The notes: generated by a model from the sequence alone, not told the origin. A DNA stretch of 64,000 nucleotides from Clostridia bacterium (GCA_017453205.1 JAFTKO010000016.1:1-64000), one strand, 5' to 3'; positions 10,613-22,537 are shown, counted from the stretch's first letter. Numbers and translations: made by a program.

Positions 10613-10778
10613 AGTAAACTGCATTATAATCGCTCGTACTGCGTAAACTTTGACGAAAAGCGACAAATTGTACAGCAGCAATTTGCACAAAAACGCTTTG
10701 CGCTCCAAGGGAAAAACGCAGCGGCAAAAGAAGAAAATCCGGAGCGTTACCAATTTTTTGAATGGAGTGATTGATTTA

Positions 10779-13700
10779 ATGATCCATGTAAAAGATCAGA
10801 AGCTTGGTCAGAACACAAGAAAGAGTTTCTCCAGATCCCGATTCGATTATCCTCTTCCCAGCTTGGTTGAGATCCAAACCAAGTCCTACGAATGGTTCAA
10901 AGAGGAAGGCTTGATGGAGGTTCTGCGTGACGCCTCGCCCATTACCGATTTTTCGGGCAATCTTGTCATTGAGTTCATTTCCTATACCTTGGATGACAAG
11001 CATCCGAAATATCCCGTGGAGGAGTGCAAGGAGAGAGACGTCAACTACGCCGCCCCCCTCAAGGTCAATGTCCGTCTGACAAACAAGCAGACGGGTGAGG
11101 TCAAGCAAGCGGACATCTTTATGGGCGATTTCCCCTTGATGACCGAGACAGGTACCTTCGTCATCAACGGTGCCGAGCGTGTCATCGTTTCGCAGATCAT
11201 CCGTTCTCCCGGTATGTATTATGCCTCCGAGATCGACAAGGCGGGGAAAAAGACCTACGCAACCACGGTGATTCCTTACCGCGGCGCATGGCTCGAGTAC
11301 GAGATCGACGCCGCCGGTGTGATGTACGTGCGCATCGATAAAAACCGTAAGCTCCCGCTGACGATGTTTATCCGCGCGCTCGGTGTCGAGAGCCGCGAGG
11401 ATATCTATGCGATGTTCGGCGAGGACGAGCATTTGACAATGACGCTCGACCGCGACGAGTCCGAGCAGCTTGCCGAGATCAATCGTTCTACCGTGGGTGT
11501 GGAATCTCTGAAGGAGATCTACAAAAAGCTCCGTCCGGGTGAGCCTCCCATAGAGGAAGCCGCGCGTACTCTGCTCAACAATTACTTCTTTGATGCCAAG
11601 AGATACGATATCCAACCCGTCGGACGTTATAAATATGATAAGAAGATGGCGATCAGCAACCGTATCGCCAACCACCGTGCCGCCGAGACAGTGGTCAACC
11701 CCTTGACGGGTGAGCTGCTTTGCGAGGAGGGAACCGTGATCACGCCCGCTTTGGCTCTTGACATTGCGCATGCGTGCGTAAATGAGGTCAAGATCGCATT
11801 GGATAACGGCGACGTGATCAAGGTCATGGGCAACAACACCGTGGAGCCCGAATACCTCATCGGTTGCGATTTGAAAGATTGCGGTGTCCGTGAAAAGGCG
11901 CGCATCCCCGTCCTGCTTGAGATTATGCAGGCGTGCGAGGGTGATATTGACGCAATTAAGGCAATGGCTAAGGAGAGAATTGCTGATCTCTGCCCAAAGC
12001 ACATTACCATTGACGATATTTTTGCTTCGATTAACTATCTGTTGAACCTAACGCACGACGTCGGTTGCGTGGATGACATCGACCACCTTGGCAATCGCCG
12101 TATCCGTTCGGTGGGAGAACAGCTCCAAAATCAGCTCCGTATCGGCTTTACCCGTATGGATAAGATCATCAAGGAGCGTATGACCACGCAGGATAACGAA
12201 AAGCTGACCGTACAGGCGTTGATCAACATCCGTCCCGTGACCACGGCGATCCGCGAGTTCTTCGGCTCGAGCCAGTTGTCCCAGTTCATGGATCAGAACA
12301 ACCCCTTGGCGGAGCTGACGCACAAGCGCCGTCTTTCGGCACTCGGTCCCGGCGGTCTTTCGCGTGACCGTGCTTCCTTTGACGTCCGTGACGTTCACTA
12401 CACCCAGTACGGACGTATGTGCCCGATTGAGACGCCCGAAGGTCCGAACATCGGTCTGATCTCTTATCTGACCACCTATGCCCGTATCTCCGAGTACGGC
12501 TTTATCGAGGCTCCCTATCGCAAGGTCAAGCATGTGACCGACGAGAACGGTAACATCAAGCATATCGTTACCGACGAGGTCGAGTACATGACCGCCGACG
12601 TGGAGGATAACTTCATCGTCGCACAGGCAAATGAGCCCTTAGCAGAAGATAACTCCTTTATCAACGCAAAGGTCACCGCGCGCGATAAATCCGAAATCGT
12701 CGAGGCGGATGCCGCAAATATCGAATACATGGACGTCGCGCCCAAGATGCTGGTCTCGGTCGCAACCGCCATGATCCCGTTCCTTGAAAACGACGATAAC
12801 ACCCGTGCACTCATGGGATCGAACATGCAGAAGCAGGCTGTGCCGCTGATGGTCACCGATTCTCCCATCGTGGGAACCGGTATGGAGTACAAGGCGGCGC
12901 TTGACTCGGGCGTCGTTGTGATCGCCGAGCACGCGGGCACCGTTGAGCGTGTCCAAGCCGACCGTATCGTTGTCACTTGTGACAGCGGTGTCAAGGACGT
13001 TTACAACCTAATTAAATTCAAGCGTACCAACCAAGGTACCTGCTTTAACCAACGCCCCTTGGTCAAAAAGGGTGACCGCGTAGAGGAGGGACAGGTCATT
13101 GCCGACGGTCCCGCAACCTCCAACGGCGAAGTATCGCTGGGTAAAAACGCACTCATCGGCTTTATGACCTGGGAAGGCTATAACTACGAGGACGCGGTTC
13201 TGCTTAATGAAAGACTTGTCCGCGATGATATTTACACCTCCTTGCACATCGAGGAATATACCCACGAGGCAAGAGATACTAAGCTAGGACCGGAAGAAAT
13301 TACCCGTGAGATCCCCAACGTCGGTGAGGATGCGCTGCGCGATCTGAATGCCGAGGGTATCGTTAAGAAGGGAACCGAGGTTCGTTCGGGCGATATTTTG
13401 GTCGGTAAGATCACTCCCAAGGGTGAGACCGAGCTGACCGCCGAGGAAAGATTGCTTCGCGCCATCTTCGGTGAAAAGTCCAGAGAAGTTCGTGACACCT
13501 CCTTGCGTCTCGCACACGGGGAATCGGGTATCGTTGTTGACGTTCGTGTGTTCTCGCACGAGCAGGGCGACGAGTTGCCCACCGGTGTTAACAAGGTCGT
13601 TAAGGTCTATGTTGCGCAAAAGCGTAAGATCTCTGTGGGAGACAAGATGGCGGGACGCCACGGTAACAAGGGTGTCGTTTCGCGCATTCTGCCGCCCGAG

Positions 13701-14723
13701 GATATGCCCTTCCTGCCCGACGGTACGCCGCTTGACATCGTGCTCAACCCCTTGGGCGTGCCTTCACGTATGAACATCGGACAGGTGCTTGAGGTGCACC
13801 TTGGCATCGCCGCAAGAAAGCTGGGCTGGAAGATCATGACGCCCGTATTTGACGGTGCAAACGAAAAGGACATTCTCGAGTGCCTCAAGGCAGCCGGCTT
13901 GCAAAGAGATATGTTCCCGCTGGAAAATCCCGAGGGGAAAGACCTTTATGAGGAGTATATCAACGAGGAGACCGGCGAGAAAGAGCTTCGTACACTGACG
14001 GCTGAGGAGCGTGCGGACGAAGCATATATGGAGCAGCTTCGCTCCGAGGGCAAGCTCAAGATCCTTGACGGTAAGACCGTGCTTTATGACGGCCGTACCG
14101 GTGAGCCCTTTGACAACCCCGTTACCGTGGGTATCATGTACTACCTCAAGCTTCACCATTTGGTTGACGATAAGATCCACGCCCGTTCCAACGGACCGTA
14201 CTCTCTTGTCACGCAGCAGCCCTTGGGCGGTAAGGCGCAGTTCGGCGGTCAGCGTTTCGGAGAGATGGAGGTTTGGGCACTCGAGGCTTACGGTGCCGCT
14301 TATACGTTGCAGGAGATTTTGACTGTGAAGTCGGACGATATCGTCGGACGCCGCCGCGCTTACGAGGCGATCATCAAGGGACAAAATATCCCCACGCCCG
14401 GCGTTCCCGAGTCCTTCAAGGTCATGGTCAAGGAGTTGCAGGCACTGGCACTCGATATCCGTGTGCTTGACCGCGACGGCAACGAGATCGCGCTCTCTGA
14501 GCTGGGACGCGAGGAGGAATCCTCGGGCATCAACAAGGCAGATGCCGCCGCGATCGACGAAGTTCTCGGACGCAGTGTCGAGGATGACGAGATGCGCAAA
14601 TCTTTCTTCTTTGAGGATGAGGACGGCAATGCTCTTGAGGATGAGGAAGACGATGAGGAGTATTTCGCAGAGGATGCGGAGGCTGACTTTGAGTCCGACG
14701 ATTACCCCGGATTTGACGAATAA
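10779..14723 (+). CDS. rpoB: DNA-directed RNA polymerase subunit beta
   Basis: Beta subunit of RNA polymerase, 1314 residues from ATG 10779. GGAG lies 11 bases upstream, and the N-terminus [18 protein letters not shown] fits clostridial RpoB. The frame is open upstream to 10650, but that extension has no family match. All conserved regions are readable. The rifampicin pocket reads [20 protein letters not shown] then [13 protein letters not shown], with no residue typical of resistance. The active-site loop region GRHGNKGV is intact. The C-terminus is unusually acidic ([15 protein letters not shown]), a common clostridial tail. It is followed 19 nt later by rpoC. Confidence 0.98.
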   Translation: MIHVKDQKLGQNTRKSFSRSRFDYPLPSLVEIQTKSYEWFKEEGLMEVLRDASPITDFSGNLVIEFISYTLDDKHPKYPVEECKERDVNYAAPLKVNVRLTNKQTGEVKQADIFMGDFPLMTETGTFVINGAERVIVSQIIRSPGMYYASEIDKAGKKTYATTVIPYRGAWLEYEIDAAGVMYVRIDKNRKLPLTMFIRALGVESREDIYAMFGEDEHLTMTLDRDESEQLAEINRSTVGVESLKEIYKKLRPGEPPIEEAARTLLNNYFFDAKRYDIQPVGRYKYDKKMAISNRIANHRAAETVVNPLTGELLCEEGTVITPALALDIAHACVNEVKIALDNGDVIKVMGNNTVEPEYLIGCDLKDCGVREKARIPVLLEIMQACEGDIDAIKAMAKERIADLCPKHITIDDIFASINYLLNLTHDVGCVDDIDHLGNRRIRSVGEQLQNQLRIGFTRMDKIIKERMTTQDNEKLTVQALINIRPVTTAIREFFGSSQLSQFMDQNNPLAELTHKRRLSALGPGGLSRDRASFDVRDVHYTQYGRMCPIETPEGPNIGLISYLTTYARISEYGFIEAPYRKVKHVTDENGNIKHIVTDEVEYMTADVEDNFIVAQANEPLAEDNSFINAKVTARDKSEIVEADAANIEYMDVAPKMLVSVATAMIPFLENDDNTRALMGSNMQKQAVPLMVTDSPIVGTGMEYKAALDSGVVVIAEHAGTVERVQADRIVVTCDSGVKDVYNLIKFKRTNQGTCFNQRPLVKKGDRVEEGQVIADGPATSNGEVSLGKNALIGFMTWEGYNYEDAVLLNERLVRDDIYTSLHIEEYTHEARDTKLGPEEITREIPNVGEDALRDLNAEGIVKKGTEVRSGDILVGKITPKGETELTAEERLLRAIFGEKSREVRDTSLRLAHGESGIVVDVRVFSHEQGDELPTGVNKVVKVYVAQKRKISVGDKMAGRHGNKGVVSRILPPEDMPFLPDGTPLDIVLNPLGVPSRMNIGQVLEVHLGIAARKLGWKIMTPVFDGANEKDILECLKAAGLQRDMFPLENPEGKDLYEEYINEETGEKELRTLTAEERADEAYMEQLRSEGKLKILDGKTVLYDGRTGEPFDNPVTVGIMYYLKLHHLVDDKIHARSNGPYSLVTQQPLGGKAQFGGQRFGEMEVWALEAYGAAYTLQEILTVKSDDIVGRRRAYEAIIKGQNIPTPGVPESFKVMVKELQALALDIRVLDRDGNEIALSELGREEESSGINKADAAAIDEVLGRSVEDDEMRKSFFFEDEDGNALEDEEDDEEYFAEDAEADFESDDYPGFDE

Positions 14724-14742
14724 TTACGCATAGAAAGGATTT

Positions 14743-17700
14743 ATGGTTACAACTGTGGAGCATAATGAATTTTCTTCCATAAAAATCGGTCTGGCATCTC
14801 CGGATATGATCCGTGAGTGGTCTTACGGCGAGGTTTCCAAGCCCGAGACCATTAACTACAGAACGCTCAAGCCCGAGATCGGCGGACTTTTCTGTGAGCG
14901 TATCTTCGGTCCGATGAAGGACGGCGCTTGCGCGTGCGGTAAATATAAGAATTCGCACAGCAAGGAGGTCATTCGCTGTGAAAAGTGCGGCGTTGACGTC
15001 ACCACCAAAAAGGTACGCCGTGAGAGAATGGGACACATTGAGCTTGCCGCTCCCGTTTCCCACATTTGGTATTTCAAAGCCGTGCCCTCGCGTATGGCGT
15101 TGGTTTTGGATATGTCGCCCAAAGCCCTCGAGCAGGTGCTCTATTTTGCCGAGAACGTCGTTCTTGATCCCGGCAACACCCCCTTGGAAAAGGGGACGGT
15201 GCTGTCCGAGAAGCAGTACGTTGAGTACCGCGAGCTTTACGGCAATGAGTTCCGTGTCGGCATGGGTGCCGAGGCGATCAAGGAGCTGCTTGCCGGTATC
15301 AATATCAACGAGCTTTCCGCATCGCTTAAGCAGGAGCTCAATACCGCGTCCGGACAGAAAAAGACGCGTATCATCAAGCGCTTGGAGGTCATTGAGGCCT
15401 TTCGTAAGTCCGGCAACCACCTCGAGTGGATGATCTTGGACGTGGTTCCGGTCATTCCTCCCGATATCCGTCCCATGGTACAGCTTGACGGTGGACGTTT
15501 TGCAACCTCCGATATCAACGAGCTTTACCGCCGTATCATCAGCCGCAACAACCGTTTGCGCAAGCTGATGGAGATCCGCACGCCCGAAATCGTCATCCGC
15601 AACGAAAAGAGAATGTTGCAGGAGGCAGTGGATGCGCTGATCGACAACGGTAAGAGGGGCAAGCCTGTTACCGGTGCCTCCAACCGTCCGCTTAAATCTC
15701 TGTCCGAAATGCTCAGAGGTAAGCAGGGACGTTTCCGTCAAAACCTGCTCGGTAAGCGTGTCGACTATTCCGGTCGTTCGGTTATCGTTGTAGGACCTAC
15801 CCTTAAAATTTATCAGTGCGGTTTGCCCAAGGAAATGGCGATCGAGTTGTTCAAGCCCTTTGTGATCAAGAGATTGGTTGAGTTGAACAAGGCGACCAAT
15901 GTCAAGGACGCACAAAAGAAGATCGACCGCGCATACGATCCCGCAAATGCTTGCGTTTGGGACGCGCTCGAGAACGTGATCAAGGAGCATCCCGTGCTTC
16001 TGAACCGTGCGCCCACACTTCACCGTCTGTCGATCCAGGCATTCGAGCCTGTGCTGGTCGAGGGACGTGCGATCAAGCTGCACCCGCTGGTTTGTACCGC
16101 GTTCAACGCCGACTTCGACGGCGACCAAATGCCTGTACACGTTCCGCTGTCCGCGGAGGCACAGGCGGAGGCACGCTTCTTGATGCTCTCGGCAAATAAC
16201 CTCTTAAAGCCCATGGACGGTAAAGCCGTGGCAGTTCCTTCACAGGATATGATCCTCGGTTCCTACTACTTGACCATGGAAAAGGACGGTGAGCCGGGTG
16301 AGGGTAGCTGCTACCGTGACTTTAACGAAGCAATGACCGCTTACCGCAACGGGGTGCTTGGATTGCATGCCAAGATCCGTGTACGTGTTTACAAGGAGAT
16401 CGACGGCGAGAAGAAGTCTGCGATCATCGAGACCACGCTCGGACGTCTCATCTATAACCAGCCTCTGCCGCAGAACCTCGGTTTTGTGGACAGAAGCAAG
16501 CCCGAAAACCAATTCAAGCTCGAGGTCGAGTTCGTCATCAAAAAGAAACAGCTCGGTCAAATTATCGACCGCTGTATCCGCAACAACGGCTTTGCCGTTT
16601 GCGCGAGAATGCTTGACGATATCAAGGCAATGGGCTACCAGTATTCCACCAGAGCGTCCTTCTCGATCTCGGTCTACGACATGACCATCCCCAAGGAGAA
16701 GCCCGAGCTCATCGAGGCGGCACAAAAGCAGGTCGATGTCCTCAACGGCTACTACCGTCAAGGTCTGTTCTCTAACGAGGAGCGTTACAACGCCGTTATC
16801 AAGCTGTGGGATAAGACCACCAACGACGTGACCGCCGCCCTGCAGGACAGCTTTAGCCAATTCAACCCGATCAAGATCATGTCGGATTCCGGAGCCCGCG
16901 GTTCCGTGGCACAGATGCGTCAGCTTGCGGGTATGCGCGGACTGATGTTTGCAACCAACGGCCGTACCATCGAGATTCCGATCAAATCCAACTTCCGTGA
17001 AGGTCTGAACATTTTGGAGTACTTCATGGGAGCAAAGGGTTCGCGTAAGTCTCTGTCGGATACCGCTCTGCGTACCGCAGACTCGGGTTATCTGACCCGC
17101 CGTCTGGTTGACGTTTCTCAAGAAGTCATTGTGCGTGAGGTCAAGTGCGACACCACCAAGGGCGCATGGGTAAATGACATCATTGACGAAAAAGATAAGA
17201 ATATTCTCGAGCCTTTGGCAGACCGTATCGTCGGTCGTTTCACCATGGGACCGATCGTTCATCCCGAGACGAGAGAGGTAATCCTCGAGGACGACCAAAT
17301 GATTACTGAGGAAGTGGTCGATCAGATCGAAAAAGCCGGCATCCACAGCGTTCATATCCGTACTGTGATCCAGTGCCATGCAAAACAGGGTATTTGCGCA
17401 CACTGCTACGGTGCCGACCTTGCAAACGGCAAGCTGGTTCAAGTTGGTGAGGCTGTCGGTATCATCGCCGCACAGTCGATCGGTGAGCCGGGTACCCAGC
17501 TGACCATGCGTACCTTCCACTCGGGCGGTGTCGCAGGTTCGGATATTACCCAAGGTTTGCCCCGTGTCGAGGAGCTGTTTGAGGCACGTCAGCCCAAAAA
17601 GGCAGCCATCATGGCAGAGGTCAGAGGTAGCGCGCATATCGGTATGGCGGAAAACTCCAATATCCATGTGGTTACCATCCATCCCGATGCCGAACAGCCC

Positions 17701-18342
17701 GAGGGTGTGATCCCCGAAGTCAAGGAGTATCAGATCCCCTACGGCACCAAGCTTTCCATCATCGAGGGACAGCATCTTGAGGTTGGTGAGGCAATGACCG
17801 AGGGTAGCAAGGCACCTGCCGATATCATGAGAATTTTGGGACTTGATGCGGTTTACGAATATCTCATCAAGGAAATTCAAAAGGTCTACCGTTCGCAGTC
17901 CTGTAACGTAAACGACAAGCACGTTGAGATCATTGCGCGTCAGATGACCCGCAAGATGCGCGTAGAGGAAAGCGGAAGCACCGAGCTACTCGTTGGCTCT
18001 GTCATTGATATGATGGAGTTTGAGGAAGCCAACAACGCCGTTGCCGCACGCATTGCGGCAGGTGAGGAGGGCTTGGAGCAGGCAAAGGCAAGCACCGTTC
18101 TGCTTGGTATCACCAAGGCATCGTTGCAGACAGAGTCCTTCCTGTCGGCGGCATCCTTCCAAGAGACCACCAAGGTTCTTACCGAGGCGGCAATCCGCGG
18201 AAAGGTCGACCGTCTGCTTGGACTCAAGGAGAACGTCATTATCGGTAAGCTGATCCCCGCCGGAACCGGTATGGATTGCTACCATGGTGTCGGCGTCCGT
18301 GAAAACGAGATCGTCGACGAGGACGAAGTCTTCGTAGGTTAA
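14743..18342 (+). CDS. rpoC: DNA-directed RNA polymerase subunit beta'
   Basis: Beta' subunit, 1199 residues, the usual Gram-positive length. N-terminal zinc finger Cys residues are in CACGKYKNS...RCEKCGVD. The catalytic Mg-binding loop is NADFDGDQM. The second zinc site is formed by Cys residues in VKCDTTKG and [13 protein letters not shown]. The trigger-loop/bridge-helix stretch includes [19 protein letters not shown]. The start is ATG 14743 with AAAGGA upstream. Cotranscribed with rpoB and closed by a strong terminator. Confidence 0.98.
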   Translation: MVTTVEHNEFSSIKIGLASPDMIREWSYGEVSKPETINYRTLKPEIGGLFCERIFGPMKDGACACGKYKNSHSKEVIRCEKCGVDVTTKKVRRERMGHIELAAPVSHIWYFKAVPSRMALVLDMSPKALEQVLYFAENVVLDPGNTPLEKGTVLSEKQYVEYRELYGNEFRVGMGAEAIKELLAGININELSASLKQELNTASGQKKTRIIKRLEVIEAFRKSGNHLEWMILDVVPVIPPDIRPMVQLDGGRFATSDINELYRRIISRNNRLRKLMEIRTPEIVIRNEKRMLQEAVDALIDNGKRGKPVTGASNRPLKSLSEMLRGKQGRFRQNLLGKRVDYSGRSVIVVGPTLKIYQCGLPKEMAIELFKPFVIKRLVELNKATNVKDAQKKIDRAYDPANACVWDALENVIKEHPVLLNRAPTLHRLSIQAFEPVLVEGRAIKLHPLVCTAFNADFDGDQMPVHVPLSAEAQAEARFLMLSANNLLKPMDGKAVAVPSQDMILGSYYLTMEKDGEPGEGSCYRDFNEAMTAYRNGVLGLHAKIRVRVYKEIDGEKKSAIIETTLGRLIYNQPLPQNLGFVDRSKPENQFKLEVEFVIKKKQLGQIIDRCIRNNGFAVCARMLDDIKAMGYQYSTRASFSISVYDMTIPKEKPELIEAAQKQVDVLNGYYRQGLFSNEERYNAVIKLWDKTTNDVTAALQDSFSQFNPIKIMSDSGARGSVAQMRQLAGMRGLMFATNGRTIEIPIKSNFREGLNILEYFMGAKGSRKSLSDTALRTADSGYLTRRLVDVSQEVIVREVKCDTTKGAWVNDIIDEKDKNILEPLADRIVGRFTMGPIVHPETREVILEDDQMITEEVVDQIEKAGIHSVHIRTVIQCHAKQGICAHCYGADLANGKLVQVGEAVGIIAAQSIGEPGTQLTMRTFHSGGVAGSDITQGLPRVEELFEARQPKKAAIMAEVRGSAHIGMAENSNIHVVTIHPDAEQPEGVIPEVKEYQIPYGTKLSIIEGQHLEVGEAMTEGSKAPADIMRILGLDAVYEYLIKEIQKVYRSQSCNVNDKHVEIIARQMTRKMRVEESGSTELLVGSVIDMMEFEEANNAVAARIAAGEEGLEQAKASTVLLGITKASLQTESFLSAASFQETTKVLTEAAIRGKVDRLLGLKENVIIGKLIPAGTGMDCYHGVGVRENEIVDEDEVFVG

Positions 18343-18367
18343 TGATATCTTACAAATCATATATGAG

Positions 18368-18405
18368 CCCCCGCGGATCGGTTTGGATCTGCGGGGGTAT
18401 TTGTT
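18368..18405 (+). terminator. rpoBC terminator
   Basis: Stem 18368-18379 with 18386-18397 (CCCCCGCGGATC against GATCTGCGGGGG, one G-T pair), 6-nt loop, then TATTTGTTT. Confidence 0.9.
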
Positions 18406-18459
18406 TATGAGGTAAAAATTTATGGTGATGTTAGTTGATGAATGGTAACTTGCAATACT

Positions 18460-19347
18460 TTAACCTTGAATCATTTGTTCCAGCTCCTTTGCGGGCAAGC
18501 TGAGTACTTTGCTTTTTTTGGTAATCAGACAGATTGTCCGTGTCGGAATACTTTCCTTTAGCGGTACGGTATAAATTCCCTCCGCCTCAAAATTGTTTTT
18601 CAAAAACTCCTTGGGCACAAAGCCGATTCCGAGATTATGCTTGACCAGCGGCAGAATTTGATCCGCCGTTGCCGCCTCGATATCGGGAGAAAACACAAGT
18701 CCGTTTTGGGAGAAAAGCTCCGAATAAAGTGCGTAGGTCGAGGTTCTGTTACCGAGAGAAATGAGCGGATATTCCGTTAAATCCTTGAGTGACAGCGTTT
18801 GTTTTCCGATTTGTTTGTGTATGGTCTCTCCGCAAACAAGCACTTCTTCAAGGTCGTTCAGATTTCGTTTGCACACTTCATCGGAGACCTTTACGGGGGT
18901 GGTGACAACGGCAATATCGGCAAGTCCATCCTTTACCGCTGATAATGCTTGCGGGGTTGTCAGATTAAAGATCTTAATTCGGATGCCCGGATATTTTGTT
19001 CGGTATTCGTTTAATATGGGCAGTAAAAAGCATCTCAGTGCAATTTCACTGGCTCCGATGGAGACGATCCCTTTTTGCAATCCTTTATTCAAGGCAATTT
19101 CTTCTTCACCTGTTTGGATATGCTCAAAAGCCAAAGAGATATGCGAATACAATGCTTCGCCTTCGGGCGTCAGCGTTACACCTTTATTACTGCGTACAAA
19201 CAGCGTACAGCCAAGCGCGGCTTCCAAATTTTTCATTGCACGGGTGATATTGGGCTGGTTGTTTAAAAGAATATTGGCTGCTTGTGTAAAGCTGCCGTGT
19301 TTTGCTACATAATAAAAAATCCGATAGTAGTCATAGCTGATATTCAT
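18460..19347 (-). CDS. LysR-family transcriptional regulator
   Basis: 295 residues from ATG 19347 (GGAG at -9). The open frame continues upstream to 19506, but that part covers the divergent promoter. The N-terminal winged HTH is clear (YYVAKHGSFTQAANIL ... NQPNITRAMKNLE), with the substrate-binding domain from about residue 90 (IVSIGASEIALR). It is divergent from the MATE transporter gene across 127 bp to the leader ORF, which is the classic layout in which a LysR regulator controls its neighbour. The inducer is unknown. Confidence 0.9.
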   Translation of the reverse strand: MNISYDYYRIFYYVAKHGSFTQAANILLNNQPNITRAMKNLEAALGCTLFVRSNKGVTLTPEGEALYSHISLAFEHIQTGEEEIALNKGLQKGIVSIGASEIALRCFLLPILNEYRTKYPGIRIKIFNLTTPQALSAVKDGLADIAVVTTPVKVSDEVCKRNLNDLEEVLVCGETIHKQIGKQTLSLKDLTEYPLISLGNRTSTYALYSELFSQNGLVFSPDIEAATADQILPLVKHNLGIGFVPKEFLKNNFEAEGIYTVPLKESIPTRTICLITKKSKVLSLPAKELEQMIQG

Positions 19348-19395
19348 ATCCACACTCCATATCAAATTGACATATTCAATATTGCAAATAAACAG

Positions 19396-19424
19396 TTTAC
19401 ATATATTGATATCTGTATTATAAT
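19396..19424 (+). promoter_or_regulatory. Promoter of the leader ORF / MATE unit
   Basis: TTTACA (19396-19401), 17-bp spacer, TATAAT (19419-19424). The surrounding AT-rich region between the divergent genes is the likely LysR operator. Confidence 0.8.
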
Positions 19425-19474
19425 GGTTGTCAAAGGATTTGTCAAGCAATATTTTTATTTTTTGGAGGTTATTT

Positions 19475-19534
19475 ATGAAAAAATTATTTGCTTTCAACCC
19501 TTGCAATCAGGTAAGAGGTGACCAAAATGAATAA
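19475..19534 (+). CDS. 19-residue leader ORF overlapping the MATE start
   Basis: ATG 19475 has an excellent ribosome binding site (TGGAGG, seven bases before) and encodes MKKLFAFNPCNQVRGDQNE. It stops at 19534, inside the second and third codons of the MATE gene (overlap ATGAATAA, 8 nt). The transporter's own Shine-Dalgarno (AAGAGGTG) lies inside this ORF. The arrangement suggests translational coupling or attenuation of efflux-pump synthesis. No homology claim is made; the peptide may act only through being translated. Confidence 0.55.
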   Translation: MKKLFAFNPCNQVRGDQNE

Positions 19535-20852
19535 GGATTTAACTGTTGGAAAACCGTCTACGGTATTATGTAAATTTTGTTTGCCTCTGTTTTGCAGCGT
19601 CATTTTTCAACAGCTTTACAATTTGGGGGATAGTATCATTGTTGGAAAGTTTGTTGGTGAAAATGCGCTTGCCGCAGTTGGCAATAGCTACGAAATTACG
19701 CTGATATTTATCGCCATTGGTTTTGGTTGCAATATTGGTTGCTCGGTCATCGTTTCAAGATTGTTTGGAGCAAAGCAATTTCAGAGCTTAAAAACATCGG
19801 TTTATACAACTCTGATTTCATGCGGTGTTCTCTGCATCGTATTGATGCTGGCGGGACTTCTGTTCGGTCAACCGCTTCTGCATCTGATTCATACGCCCGA
19901 AAATATATTTGCGGATTCGTGGCTATACCTTGAGGTTTACATATGGAGCTTGCCGTTTGTTCTGTTCTATAACGTAGCAACGGGAATATTCTCGGCACTC
20001 GGAGATTCCAAAACCCCGTTTATATTCCTCGCTTGTTCATCAGCAGCCGACATTTTTATGAACATTCTGTTTGTAACCGCCTTTGATATGGGGGTAGCGG
20101 GAGTAGCGTGGTCAACCTTTATTTGTCAAGGTATAAGCTGTATTCTTGCGTTACTCTTCGTGTTCAAACGCCTAACGACGATCAAGACCGAGGGGAGTGT
20201 CAAGATATTCTCGTGGCCGCTTCTTAAAGAGATATCTATTATCGCCATACCAAGCATTTTACAGCAGAGTTTCATATCGGTAGGAAATATCATCATCCAG
20301 AGTGCAATAAATCCCTTTGGCGCCGGCGTTATTGCGGGTTATGCGGCATCTGTAAAGCTGAATAACCTTGTAATCACCTCACTGACAACGCTCGGAAACG
20401 GTATATCTAATTTCACGGCTCAAAATCTCGGTGCAGAAAAGCCCGAAAGAGTGAAAGCAGGCTTTCGCGCAGGGGTCGGGTTGGTATGGATCATCTGTAT
20501 TCCGCTTGTCCTTTTGTACTTATTCGCAGGAAAATATCTATTGTATGCTTTCCTTGATGCGCCAAGTGAGGCGGCACTTTCGACGGGAACTACATTCTTG
20601 CGTATCCTATCCCCGTTCTATTTCGTGGTATCTCTGAAACTTGTATCAGATGGTGTGCTTCGCGGAGCGGGTATGATGAAAAAGTTTATGATGGCGACCT
20701 TTACCGATCTTATTCTGCGCGTGGTTCTTGCCAAGGTCTTGTCTATTCCGTTTGCTTCGACCGGTATTTGGCTTGCATGGCCTATCGGTTGGACGATTGC
20801 CACCGTGCTGTCTGTTATCTTTTATCGCACGGGAAATTGGGAAAAGAAATAA
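19527..20852 (+). CDS. MATE-family multidrug/Na+ antiporter
   Basis: 441-residue inner-membrane transporter with twelve predicted helices in two homologous halves. The N-terminal signature LPLFCSVIFQQLYNLGDSII and VGENALAAVG is typical of MATE efflux pumps (NorM/DinF group). The pumps expel cationic drugs or metabolites in exchange for H+ or Na+. The start was set at ATG 19527, because the in-frame GTG nine bases earlier overlaps the Shine-Dalgarno. Divergent from a LysR regulator and preceded by an overlapping leader ORF. Confidence 0.92.
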   Translation: MNKDLTVGKPSTVLCKFCLPLFCSVIFQQLYNLGDSIIVGKFVGENALAAVGNSYEITLIFIAIGFGCNIGCSVIVSRLFGAKQFQSLKTSVYTTLISCGVLCIVLMLAGLLFGQPLLHLIHTPENIFADSWLYLEVYIWSLPFVLFYNVATGIFSALGDSKTPFIFLACSSAADIFMNILFVTAFDMGVAGVAWSTFICQGISCILALLFVFKRLTTIKTEGSVKIFSWPLLKEISIIAIPSILQQSFISVGNIIIQSAINPFGAGVIAGYAASVKLNNLVITSLTTLGNGISNFTAQNLGAEKPERVKAGFRAGVGLVWIICIPLVLLYLFAGKYLLYAFLDAPSEAALSTGTTFLRILSPFYFVVSLKLVSDGVLRGAGMMKKFMMATFTDLILRVVLAKVLSIPFASTGIWLAWPIGWTIATVLSVIFYRTGNWEKK

Positions 20853-21001
20853 AAAATTTTTGCCGTCTGTTTTTTCAAGCAGGTACCGTTGCTGTGTCCG
20901 CAAAAGTGAAAAAACAAACTTTGCCATTCAAAATCCCGCATAAAAAAACAATGTATGAAAAAAATAATGATAATTCTGTATTCTTGAAAGGAATTGCTTC
21001 G

Positions 21002-22489
21002 ATGTTGGAATTATGCGAGGATTACCGCGAGAATGTGCGGCGGGTGGACGCGGCACTGCGGGTGGATCAAAACTATGATCTGATCAAAAAGGTAATATAT
21101 CTTGGGCAAGAGGAGATCACGCTTTACTATATCGACGGCTTTGTGGACGGCGGCGCGATGAACAAGATGATCATCTATTTCTTGTCGCTCAAGAGCTTGG
21201 GGGAGGAAAAGGAACGCGGCGAGGCGGCGGCACGTTGGTTTTTGGCGCATCACGTGCCTTACGTGGAGGCGGAGGTGACGGGAGATCCCGCGCTGATGAT
21301 GCAGATGGTGCTGTCGGGAACGTCGCTGATCCTGGGCGAGACCTTTGGCGCGTATGCCATTGTCGTGGATTCGCGCACCTATCCCACGCGTTCGGTCGGG
21401 GAGCCGGAAAATGACCGTGTCATGCTCGGCTCACGTGACGGTTTTGTCGAGACACTGGTATTTAACACCGCCTTGATTCGTCGGCGTGTGCGCGACCCGC
21501 AGCTTACCATGAAGTATATGACGATTGGAACTCGCTCCAAGACCGATATCGTCATGTGTTATCTCAACGGGCAGGCGGATGCCAAATATGTGCAAAAGCT
21601 GCAAAAGAAGCTACAAAGTATTGATACGGGAGCGCTGACTATGGGGCATGAGTCCTTGGCGGAGTTGTTGGTCAAACAGCGCTGGTACAATCCCTTTCCC
21701 AAGATCCGCTATACCGAGCGTCCCGACGTTGCGGCGGCGCAGGTGTTGGAGGGTAGTGTGCTGATCGTGATGGACAACTCGCCCGAGGTCATGATCCTGC
21801 CCAGTACCATCTTCGACTTTTTACAGGAGACCAACGACTATTATTTTCCCCCGCTGACGGGGACCTATATCCGTTTTGTGCGTCATATTGTCTTTTGGGC
21901 GACGCTGTTTTTGGTGCCCATGTGGTTTTTGCTGACCAAAAATCCGCAAATCACGCCAAGCTGGTTGCAATTTATCCTGCCCGAAAGCACGGGAAAGATC
22001 CCGATCTTTGTGCAGTTGATCCTTGTCGAATTTATGATTGACGGTTTACGCATGGCATCCATGAATACCCCCGACATGCTCTCCAACTCGCTGTCGGTGG
22101 TGGGAGGTCTGATCCTCGGTGACTTTGCGGTAGACATCGGTTGGCTGATCCCCGAGGTCATTGTTTATATGGCGTTTGTGTCGATCGCCAATTTTTCACA
22201 GCGCAGCTATCAGCTTGGTTATGCCTTTAAGTTTATGCGTATCGGATTGATCGTTTTGGTCCAACTGTTCAATTGGATCGGTTTCCTCGCGGGTGTGGCG
22301 TTGATCATTGTTTTCCTTGCCACCAACAAGACCGTTAACGGCAAGCGCTCGTATCTCTATCCCTTGATTCCGTTCAACGGCAAGGCTTTGCTTTCTCTAT
22401 TCGTGCGCTTGCGCAAGGACACCTATCCCGATTCCATCGGTATTCGGCGTGACGAGGGTGCCGAGACAAGCGAAAATAAAACCGATTGA
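21002..22489 (+). CDS. Spore germination protein, GerA/SpoVAF family
   Basis: 495 residues from ATG 21002 (AAAGGA nine bases upstream). Upstream in-frame starts lack ribosome binding sites and overlap the MATE gene end. The N-terminal soluble domain (to about residue 285) carries the family signature GSRDGFVETLVFNTALIRRR. It is followed by about five membrane helices, the first being FVRHIVFWATLFLVPMWF. GerA-type subunits sit in the inner spore membrane and take part in nutrient-triggered germination; SpoVAF is a single-gene relative. No gerB or gerC partner is adjacent, so a SpoVAF-like role is at least as likely as a full receptor. It supports sporulation capacity. Confidence 0.88.
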   Translation: MLELCEDYRENVRRVDAALRVDQNYDLIKKVIYLGQEEITLYYIDGFVDGGAMNKMIIYFLSLKSLGEEKERGEAAARWFLAHHVPYVEAEVTGDPALMMQMVLSGTSLILGETFGAYAIVVDSRTYPTRSVGEPENDRVMLGSRDGFVETLVFNTALIRRRVRDPQLTMKYMTIGTRSKTDIVMCYLNGQADAKYVQKLQKKLQSIDTGALTMGHESLAELLVKQRWYNPFPKIRYTERPDVAAAQVLEGSVLIVMDNSPEVMILPSTIFDFLQETNDYYFPPLTGTYIRFVRHIVFWATLFLVPMWFLLTKNPQITPSWLQFILPESTGKIPIFVQLILVEFMIDGLRMASMNTPDMLSNSLSVVGGLILGDFAVDIGWLIPEVIVYMAFVSIANFSQRSYQLGYAFKFMRIGLIVLVQLFNWIGFLAGVALIIVFLATNKTVNGKRSYLYPLIPFNGKALLSLFVRLRKDTYPDSIGIRRDEGAETSENKTD

Positions 22490-22531
22490 AAAAGATCGCT
22501 CTGATGGAACAACACATCAGAGCGATCTTTT
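22490..22531. terminator. Bidirectional terminator between convergent genes
   Basis: Perfect 17-bp stem, 22490-22506 with 22515-22531, 8-nt loop, A-tract on one side and T-tract on the other. It lies between the germination gene and the convergent SGNH hydrolase gene. Confidence 0.93.
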
Positions 22532-22537
22532 GCATTT

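Noticed and set aside
14530..17922. Two minus-strand frames of over 500 codons across rpoBC
   Set aside because: They mirror rpoB/rpoC codon structure and have no ribosome binding site or domain.
20768..21001. N-terminal extension of the germination protein
   Set aside because: The upstream part overlaps the MATE gene end and lacks a ribosome binding site; ATG 21002 has AAAGGA.
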